A DNA stretch of 64,000 bases, taken from Longimicrobiales bacterium (lineage in GTDB: Bacteria; Gemmatimonadota; Gemmatimonadetes; Longimicrobiales; RSA9). The stretch's first letter is position 1. Every line of letters starts with the position of its first letter. The position numbers and the translations under genes were made by a program. The notes beneath the pieces were generated by a model that was not told the origin of the DNA, did no database searches, and saw only the letters and a program-made list of their open reading frames with translations. The DNA lies in NCBI GenBank assembly GCA_035461765.1, contig DATHUY010000035.1, forward strand, positions 1 through 64,000. Reading direction: 5' to 3'. This document shows positions 32,108 to 38,455 of this stretch, piece after piece.

Positions 32108-33418
32108 CTAGCGTGGACGCGGAGACGCGGGGGACGGTGTCGCGGCCGGCGGCGTGGCTGCCCCCGTGCCCCGCACTGCCGACCGCAGGACATCCATCAG
32201 CGCGGCGACGTCGTGCTCATCATTGTAGACGTGCGGTGCCAGGCGAAGCGCCGTGCCGCGCAGCGATGCGAACACATTGCGCTGGCGCAGCCCCGCGCCG
32301 AGCGCGCCCAGATCGAGCGTCGCGGGCGCGCGCAGACCGAGCAGGTGCGCTCCGCGCCAGGACCTGGCTTCGATGCGGAAGCCGAGCGCGCTCGCTTCCT
32401 CCAGTGCCGGCTGCATCAGCGTGTCGCAGTACTGCTGGATGCGTTCTGCGCCGCACTCCAGCACCAGCCGCATGGACTCGATCACCATCGGCAGCAGGAT
32501 GATGTTGCTGCGCTCGCCGACGTCGTAGCGCACCGCACCCGGCTGGTACGTGTCGCGGTAGTCGACCAGGTGCTGGAAGTCCTCGCTCCCCTCGCGGCCG
32601 ATCCAGGTCTCCTCGATCGGCACGCCATCGTCGAAGCGCTCGCCGTACCACGCGAACCCGATCCCGTACGGGCCGAGCAGCCACTTGTAGGCCGCGCAGA
32701 TCACCGCGTCCGGGCGGATCCGCTCGGCATCGAACGGCAGCGCACCAATGCTCTGCGTGCCATCGATGACGAACGCGGCACCCACGTCGCGCGCCCGCTC
32801 GCCGATCCGCTCCAGGTCGAAACGCGTGCCGTCCGTCCAGTGAACATGCGGCAGCGCGACGACTGCGCACCGCTCATCGATCGCACCGATCAGCGCCTCG
32901 CTCCACGACTCGCCCCGCGCGCCGTCGGACGCCGGGCCGATCATGCGCAGCTCCGCCCCGGTCGCCGCGGCCAGACGCCGCCATGCGTAGACATTGCTCG
33001 GGAACTGCTCCTGCGCGATCACGATCGTGGCACCGGCGCCGCACCGCACGTTGCGCGCAACGGTCGCCACGCCATACGAGACCGATGGCACGATCGCGAC
33101 ACGGGAGACATCACGGGCACCGATGATCTGCGCGAACATCGATCGCGCCGTATCGCTGTCGCGGAAGAAGTCGGACGGCTCGATCGACGTGGGCACTCCT
33201 TTCGCGCGCACACCCGCGAAACCCGCCTCCTGCACACGGCGCGGCAGCGGGCCCATGTATGCGCAGTTCAGATAGTGCACGTCCGGCGGCAGCGAGAAGT
33301 CGGCGCGCCGGCAGTCGAGTGGCGCAGGGTCAGGCGGCAAGCGCATCCTTTCGGCTCGGGTGTCCGTGGAGTCGTATCCTCGCACGGGCATGGCGCCGAC
33401 GCCAGTGCCATGGGGCAC
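32108..33418 (-). CDS. Class V aminotransferase (cysteine desulfurase-like fold)
   Basis: A pyridoxal-phosphate enzyme of about 412-436 aa. The substrate/cofactor landmarks are SFVSYGV-like VPSVSYGVATVARNV, AQEQFPSNVYAWRRL, the PLP aspartate in AFVIDGTQSIGALPF, and the Schiff-base lysine in AAYKWLLGPYGIGFAWY. Good similarity to the isopenicillin epimerase/kynureninase-like branch is suggested by HYLNCAYMGPLP, but the reaction is not known. In-frame ATGs at 33418, 33391 and 33346 are all possible and none has a good ribosome-binding site; the first conserved residues begin after the last. The C-terminal tail is Pro/Ala rich. Confidence 0.85.
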   Translation of the reverse strand: MPHGTGVGAMPVRGYDSTDTRAERMRLPPDPAPLDCRRADFSLPPDVHYLNCAYMGPLPRRVQEAGFAGVRAKGVPTSIEPSDFFRDSDTARSMFAQIIGARDVSRVAIVPSVSYGVATVARNVRCGAGATIVIAQEQFPSNVYAWRRLAAATGAELRMIGPASDGARGESWSEALIGAIDERCAVVALPHVHWTDGTRFDLERIGERARDVGAAFVIDGTQSIGALPFDAERIRPDAVICAAYKWLLGPYGIGFAWYGERFDDGVPIEETWIGREGSEDFQHLVDYRDTYQPGAVRYDVGERSNIILLPMVIESMRLVLECGAERIQQYCDTLMQPALEEASALGFRIEARSWRGAHLLGLRAPATLDLGALGAGLRQRNVFASLRGTALRLAPHVYNDEHDVAALMDVLRSAVRGTGAATPPAATPSPASPRPR

Positions 33419-33516
33419 GTTTCGTCAGGCATCATGGCACATGAAGTATCATCTTTGCTGACAATCATGCCATACTTGTAGCAGGCTCGGTCAGGCTGCC
33501 TAATGGGGAGACAACC

Positions 33517-34464
33517 ATGAACGACGTGATGAATCCGGTACGGCCGCGGTCACCGCGGCCGTGGCTGAGACTGCTGCTGCCGCTGCTCGCCGGCACGGCC
33601 GCATGTGCGCCTGCGCTCGAAAGTGAAGCGCCAAACGCCGCGGCGGCTGCACTGCCGATGTGGGAGGTGACGGACGGCGACGGCACCGTCTACCTGCTCG
33701 GCTCGATCCACATGCTCCGGCCGGAGACGTATCCGCTCGATGACGAGATATACGAAGCGTTCGACGCGGCGGACGTAGCCGCGTTCGAGCTCCACCTGGA
33801 TTCACTGGAGGCGGCCGCGCCGCTGATGATGTCCCGCGGACTGTACCAGGATGGCCGCACGCTGAGCAGCGTACTCCCGGACTCACTGCACGACGAGCTG
33901 ACAGCGCGGCTGGCGGCGGTCGGCATCCCCATGGCCGCAGCGTCATCCATGAAGCCGTGGCTGGCGGCGCTCACAGTGAGCGCGCTCACCATACAGCGTG
34001 CCGGGTTCGATGCTGCCCAAGGTATCGACAGGCACTTCTTCGAGCGCGCGCAGGCAGCCGGCAAGCGGATCACGGCGTTCGAGACCATGGACCAGCAGAT
34101 CGGTCTGTTCGACGGGATGCCGGAAGCGGAACAGATCGCGTTCCTGGAGACGACGCTCGAGGACCTGGACAGTGTGGTCGCCATGGTGGACGAGTCGACG
34201 GCACTCTGGAAACGCGGCGATGCGGAAGCGATCGGGGCTATGATGACCGAATCAATGCAGGATCAGCCCAATCTGCGGCGCAGGCTGCTGGACGACCGCA
34301 ACCAGGCGTGGATCCCGCAGATCGAGGCGCTGCTCAGAGGGGGCGATACCGCGATGGTCATCGTCGGCATGGGTCACCTGACCGGCCCGGGCAGCGTCAT
34401 CGAGCTGCTGCGCTCCCGCGGCCACACGGTGATACGCAGTACCGCCACGGCGGCCGCGCGCTGA
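33517..34464 (+). CDS. TraB/GumN-family lipoprotein
   Basis: A 315-aa TraB/GumN (Tiki-like) protein, a putative metalloprotease fold. The hydrophobic N-terminus ends in GTAAC (lipobox). The signatures are VYLLGSIHMLRPE (first GxxH), FELHLDSLE, QGIDRHFFERAQAAGK, LLDDRNQAW, and VIVGMGHLTGPGSVIELL (second GxxH). GGGGAG lies 5 nt before the ATG. The physiological substrate is unknown. It is followed by 450 bp of non-coding repeats. Confidence 0.92.
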   Translation: MNDVMNPVRPRSPRPWLRLLLPLLAGTAACAPALESEAPNAAAAALPMWEVTDGDGTVYLLGSIHMLRPETYPLDDEIYEAFDAADVAAFELHLDSLEAAAPLMMSRGLYQDGRTLSSVLPDSLHDELTARLAAVGIPMAAASSMKPWLAALTVSALTIQRAGFDAAQGIDRHFFERAQAAGKRITAFETMDQQIGLFDGMPEAEQIAFLETTLEDLDSVVAMVDESTALWKRGDAEAIGAMMTESMQDQPNLRRRLLDDRNQAWIPQIEALLRGGDTAMVIVGMGHLTGPGSVIELLRSRGHTVIRSTATAAAR

Positions 34465-34734
34465 GCAGTGCGCACGCCCCGGCGCCGGTGTCCCGGCGCC
34501 GGTGTCCCGGCGCGAGCGCCCCCGCACCATCCGCGTGCGAGCCTTCCCCGCGACATCCCGGCGCGAGCCGTCCCGCGGCGACGTCCCCGCGTTGCGCCGC
34601 AATCATCGAAGGAGGTCGCAGGGAGCGGCGTCCGATCTTTTCGTAGCCCCGCAAAATTCTCGTCTGAAAAGCGTTCTGCCAGGCGGACCCGTTTTGCGAC
34701 GCTACAAAATCGTGACGGGACCCCCTGGCGCCGC
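34465..34734. other. Non-coding stretch with a large imperfect palindrome
   Basis: No gene is seen here. The first part has direct repeats of CGGCGCCGGTGTCCC. At 34638-34709 lies an AT-richer element whose ends, TTTTCGTAGCCCCGCAAAA (34638-34656) and TTTTGCGACGCTACAAAA (34692-34709), are inverted copies apart from one extra base and a few mismatches. The 35-nt centre contains TCTGAAAAGCG. It looks like a small mobile palindrome or a structured RNA; neither is shown. Confidence 0.55.
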
Positions 34735-34893
34735 GTGACGTTCATTGCGCCGCAATCCACGCCCTCGGTCCGGCGCCTCACGTTCATTGCGCCGCGATCC
34801 ACCCCTCGGTCCGGCGCCTCACGTTCATTGCGCCGCAATCCACCCCCTCGGTCCGCCGCCTCACGTTCGTTGCGCCGCAATCCACGCCGCAGT
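34735..34893 (+). repeat. Tandem repeat, four copies of about 42 bp
   Basis: Units of the form TTCATTGCGCCGCAATCCAC, then CCCTCGGTCCGGCGCCTCACG, begin at 34741, 34783, 34824 and 34866, with a spacing of 42, 41 and 42 bp. The array stops about 20 bp before the end of the convergent ADOP gene. There are no unique spacers. The composition is unlike the 26-bp array at 18671. Confidence 0.85.
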
Positions 34894-34912
34894 CCGCGCC
34901 GCGCCTGCGCGA

Positions 34913-37612
34913 TCAGCCGTCCGAGCGCAGCGCCACGTTCGGATCGACGCGGCTGGCGCGCCAGGCGGGGACGGTGCTCGCGATGGCAGCGACGACGTGC
35001 AATGTCACGACGACGGCTACGAACGTGAGCGGGTCGCGCGGCGGGATCTCGAACAGCAGCGGCTCGATGCGGCCGGCGAGCGCGAGCGCGCCGAGCACGC
35101 CCACGGCGACGCCGACGGCCGTGATGCGGAGCGCGTTGCCGACGACGAGCCGGATGACTTCGCGGGACGTCGCGCCGAGCGCGGAGCGGACACCGATTTC
35201 GCGCGTGCGCTGTGCGACATCGAAGGCGAGGACGCTGTAGAGCCCGATGGCGGAGACGACGAGTGCGAGCAGCCCGAATATGCTGAACACCGCGGCGCCG
35301 AGCTGCCATGAGCGGGTGCTCGGGTCGATGCGGTTCATCATCGGCTCCGCGTCGACGTAGCGGATGCGGGGATCGAGATCGAGCAGCGTGCGCCGGATGG
35401 CCTGCATTGTCGCAGGTGACTCGTCTGCGGCCCGGATGACGAACAGGCGCGCGGTGCCGTTCATCTGCTCCTGCGCGAGCGGTACGTAGTACTGGAACGT
35501 CGTGACGTTCTCGACTTCCTGCCGGCGTGAGTCCTCGACGACGCCCACGATCTCCGAGCAGCGTGTCTGCGGTCCGCGGTCGGGGCCGACGCCGATGTAG
35601 AGGCAGCGACCGAGTGCGGACTGGCCGGGCCACAGCGCCGCCGCCATGCTCCGGTTGATGAGCACGACCGGCTGACTGGCGCCCGCATCGCGATCCGTGA
35701 TGCCGCGTCCCGCGATCACGGCCAGGTCCATCGCCTCGAGGAACCCCGACGTGACCTCGTAGACATACGGGCCGCCGGACTGCGGGATCGGTATGGAATC
35801 GACGCCTTCCGCAACCAGCCGCGTGGTACGGAACGAATGGAACGGCAGACTGTGCGTTGCACCGACCGCGCGCACGCCGGGCACGCGCAACAGCGCGTCG
35901 CGGCCGCGTTCCATGACCAGTCTCATCTCTTCCGGCGACATGCCGTCGGTCGTCGTGCGTGGCGTCGCGTAGATCAGGTTGTCGGGGTCGAATCCGAGAT
36001 CAGTGGCGCGCACGCGGTCGAGGCTGCGCACGAACAGGCCGGCGCCGATCAGCAGCAGCACGGACAGCGCGGTCTGCACGAGTGACAGCCCGGCGCGGAA
36101 TCGTGCGGCGCGCACGGTCACGCCGCCGGCGCCCGCCTGCCGCAGCGTGTCGCTGACCGTGCCGCGCGCCGCCTGCAACGCGGGGATCAGCGACGCGGCA
36201 GCACCCGCGACGAGCGACAGCACCGCGGCCGCGGCGATGATGCGGCCGTTCGCGGCATCGCTCCACGCAACGTTCGGCAGCAGGATGCCGCCGACCAGGT
36301 CACGCGACCACGCCGCGAGCAGCACGGCCGTCGCACCGCCGGCACAGGCGAGGATCATCCCCTCGAGCATGATCTGGCCGATGAGCCGGCGCCGCGATAT
36401 GCCGAGTGCCAGGCGCACTGAAGTCTCGCGCCGCTGCTTCATTGACCGGGCAAGCAGCAGGTTCGCGACGTTGACCGCTGCAATCAGCAGCACGATCGCC
36501 GACACGATCAGCAGCAGCCGCGCAACGACGGTCTCCGGCGGCGCGTCGGGGCCGCGCGCGCTCAGCACCGACGTCAGCTGGACCTCTGCGTCGCCTTCCG
36601 AATTGGCGAACTCGCTGCCCTCGCGGCCGGCGATCCATGCGGCCGTCGCCGCCGCGGCCGCCTCTCCTTCCGTCGCGCCGGGCGCCAGCCTTGCCACCGT
36701 CTCAAAGAACTGCGTGCCGCGGTGCTCGAGCCACTCCGTACCGCGCACGTCGCCGCCCGCTGCGTGGAACGGGAGCCACAGCGCGATGTCCATGAGATCG
36801 ACGCCCGTGAAGTTCCGCGGTGCCACACCGATCACTTCGTACGCACCGTACCCGAAGTCGATCGTGCGGCCGATCACATCCGCGGCGCCCGCGTATTCGC
36901 GCTGCCATTCCGTCCACCCGAGCACGACCTGGCGCGGACCGCCAATGCGGTCTTCCGCCTCCGTGTAGAATCGTCCGAGCGCCGGCTCGACGCCGAGCAG
37001 CGGGAAGAAGTTGCCGGTTGCGTAGACGACGTCCTTCTCCGTCGCACCGAGACCGCTGCCGACCATGACCGAACGACGCGCCCAGGCCGCGACATCCGCG
37101 AACGCCGGGACGGTGCGCAGCTGACGGTAATCGGGGTACGACAGCGTGGCGCCGGTGAAACGCTCCTGCATGTACGGCACGTACTCGCTCACATAGATGC
37201 GACGCACGTCGTCCGCATCCGCAATGTGATCCGGCGGGCGCAGCAGCAGGCGATCCACTATGCCGTACATCGTCAGGTTCGCACCGATGCCGAGCGCAAA
37301 CGCCAGGATCACCCCGGCAGTCAATCCGGGCGAGCGTGTGAGCGAGCGCACCGCATAGCGAACACTCTGCCTCGCGATGTCCAGACGGTCGGACCAGCGC
37401 CGGCGCGCCGCCGTGCCGCGATCGATCGACTCCAGCTCGCTGCGGTAACGCGTCACGTCACCGAACCGGCGTCGCGCCTCTGCCTCCGCGGCCTCCCGCG
37501 TCAGGCCCCGCGCCATCAGCTCTGCCACCGTGCTGTCGAAGTGGTACGCGAGCTCCTCGTCCACACCCTGCCGCACCCCGCCGAGCCGCAGCACCCGCCT
37601 GATCCCCTTCAT
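34913..37612 (-). CDS. ADOP-family permease with prefix domain, second gene of a PadR operon
   Basis: An 899-aa duplicated FtsX/MacB permease. The prefix (residues 1-75: VRQGVDEELAYHFDSTVAEL, LTREAAEAEARRRFGDV) is the clearest permease-prefix domain in the window. The core begins at QSVRYAVRSLTRSPG with the first membrane helix and GIGANLTMYGIVDRLLLRP. The FtsX signature VNVANLLLARSMKQRRETSV is mid-protein, and the end has REIGVRSALGATSREV and PAWRASRVDPNVA. The start overlaps the PadR stop by ATGA at 37609-37612; the frame is open far upstream but that part overlaps padR. The substrate is unknown. Confidence 0.91.
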   Translation of the reverse strand: MKGIRRVLRLGGVRQGVDEELAYHFDSTVAELMARGLTREAAEAEARRRFGDVTRYRSELESIDRGTAARRRWSDRLDIARQSVRYAVRSLTRSPGLTAGVILAFALGIGANLTMYGIVDRLLLRPPDHIADADDVRRIYVSEYVPYMQERFTGATLSYPDYRQLRTVPAFADVAAWARRSVMVGSGLGATEKDVVYATGNFFPLLGVEPALGRFYTEAEDRIGGPRQVVLGWTEWQREYAGAADVIGRTIDFGYGAYEVIGVAPRNFTGVDLMDIALWLPFHAAGGDVRGTEWLEHRGTQFFETVARLAPGATEGEAAAAATAAWIAGREGSEFANSEGDAEVQLTSVLSARGPDAPPETVVARLLLIVSAIVLLIAAVNVANLLLARSMKQRRETSVRLALGISRRRLIGQIMLEGMILACAGGATAVLLAAWSRDLVGGILLPNVAWSDAANGRIIAAAAVLSLVAGAAASLIPALQAARGTVSDTLRQAGAGGVTVRAARFRAGLSLVQTALSVLLLIGAGLFVRSLDRVRATDLGFDPDNLIYATPRTTTDGMSPEEMRLVMERGRDALLRVPGVRAVGATHSLPFHSFRTTRLVAEGVDSIPIPQSGGPYVYEVTSGFLEAMDLAVIAGRGITDRDAGASQPVVLINRSMAAALWPGQSALGRCLYIGVGPDRGPQTRCSEIVGVVEDSRRQEVENVTTFQYYVPLAQEQMNGTARLFVIRAADESPATMQAIRRTLLDLDPRIRYVDAEPMMNRIDPSTRSWQLGAAVFSIFGLLALVVSAIGLYSVLAFDVAQRTREIGVRSALGATSREVIRLVVGNALRITAVGVAVGVLGALALAGRIEPLLFEIPPRDPLTFVAVVVTLHVVAAIASTVPAWRASRVDPNVALRSDG

Positions 37613-37938
37613 GCGACCATCTCCTCCGCATGCACTACCTTGAAGACCGCCTCCGCGTACCGCACCCAGCCGCTCAGCTCCTCCTCCAGCTGGCGCCGCC
37701 CCGCGTTCGTCAGCGAATAGTACTTCGCACGACGGTTGTTCTCCGACACGCCCCACTCGCTCTCCAGCCACCCGCGCCGCTCCATACGGTGCAGCGACGT
37801 ATACAGCGCGCCCTCCTCCACATCGAGCGTACCGTCCGTCGTCTCGCGCACCCACCGTGCGACGCCATAGCCGTGCTGCGCCCCGAACATCAGCGCCTTG
37901 AGCACGAGCATGTCGAGCGTACCCTGCAGCAGATTCAT
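37609..37938 (-). CDS. PadR-family transcriptional regulator
   Basis: A 109-aa winged-helix regulator: LQGTLDMLVLKALMFGAQHG with the YGV turn, DVEEGALYTSLHRMERRGWL (recognition helix), RAKYYSLTNAGRRQL (wing), and the C-terminal helix EEELSGWVRYAEAVF. This is the common PadR type seen before ADOP permeases. GGGGGAG lies a few nt before the ATG. It is first in a two-gene operon with 4-bp overlap and divergent from a second PadR-ADOP operon 184 bp away. Confidence 0.95.
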   Translation of the reverse strand: MNLLQGTLDMLVLKALMFGAQHGYGVARWVRETTDGTLDVEEGALYTSLHRMERRGWLESEWGVSENNRRAKYYSLTNAGRRQLEEELSGWVRYAEAVFKVVHAEEMVA

Positions 37939-37962
37939 CGCTCCCCCATGAACGTTTCAGGG

Positions 37963-37990
37963 AAGATAAGACACTCGTCCGACCCATCAA
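37963..37990 (-). promoter_or_regulatory. Possible sigma-70-type promoter of padR-ADOP operon
   Basis: On the minus strand TTGATG (37985-37990) and TATCTT (37963-37968) are separated by 16 bp, 25 bp before the padR start. A weak dyad TGAA-ACG-TTCA (37949-37959) lies between promoter and start. Confidence 0.4.
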
Positions 37991-38061
37991 TGGCTCAGGG
38001 GACGAATCGACCCCATCACGGGGTGAACTGCGGCACGGGGCGGGGGCGGGACTTGCGCGAC

Positions 38062-38093
38062 CTATCCATTTCCGATATATCTGTGACGGATAG
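38062..38093 (+). promoter_or_regulatory. Concentric 32-bp palindrome before padR-ADOP operon, candidate operator
   Basis: Outer arms CTATCC (38062-38067) and GGATAG (38088-38093) share their exact centre with the inner palindrome GATATATC (38074-38081). The AT-rich centre also offers a -10 hexamer. It lies 29 bp before the PadR start. The double symmetry suggests a dimer or pair-of-dimers site; binding by the adjacent PadR is inference. Confidence 0.55.
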
Positions 38094-38122
38094 TTCACGC
38101 CACCACTCGCCAGAGGACCCGC

Positions 38123-38455
38123 ATGTCGACAGAGCCGCTCAAGCCGCCCGTGCTTCATATCCTGCTCGCGCTCGCGGATGGCGAGATGCACGGGCTCGGG
38201 ATCGCGGACTGGGTGGAGAAGACGACGGGCGGGGCGGTCGAGCTGGGACCGGGCACGCTGTATCGCTCGTTGAAGGAGATGGTCGAGGAGGACCTGATCC
38301 GTGAGACGTCGGCGCCGGAGGCGGGAGCGGATCCGCGCCGGAAATATTATGCGATCACGGCGACGGGTCGGCGGCGCGTGAAGGCCGAGGCGGCCCGGCT
38401 GGAGAACCTCGTGGAGGTCGCGCGTGCTCGCCGGCTGCTTCCGGAGCGAGCGTAA
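38123..38455 (+). CDS. PadR-family transcriptional regulator
   Basis: A 110-aa winged-helix regulator: KPPVLHILLALADGEMHGLG, VELGPGTLYRSLKEMVEEDL (recognition helix), PRRKYYAITATGRRRVKAEA (wing) and a C-terminal ARLENLVEVARARRLL helix resembling that of the PadR at 12511. The end of each of these two matches DLLP/RLLPERA, so they form a subtype. AGAGGA lies before the ATG. Its TAA shares one base with the following ADOP start (TAATG). Confidence 0.95.
   Translation: MSTEPLKPPVLHILLALADGEMHGLGIADWVEKTTGGAVELGPGTLYRSLKEMVEEDLIRETSAPEAGADPRRKYYAITATGRRRVKAEAARLENLVEVARARRLLPERA

Noticed and set aside
34913-38191. Possible 1092-aa permease with a longer N-terminus
   Set aside because: The extra 193 codons overlap the PadR gene in another frame and lack any domain. 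The ATGA junction at 37609-37612 gives the natural start.
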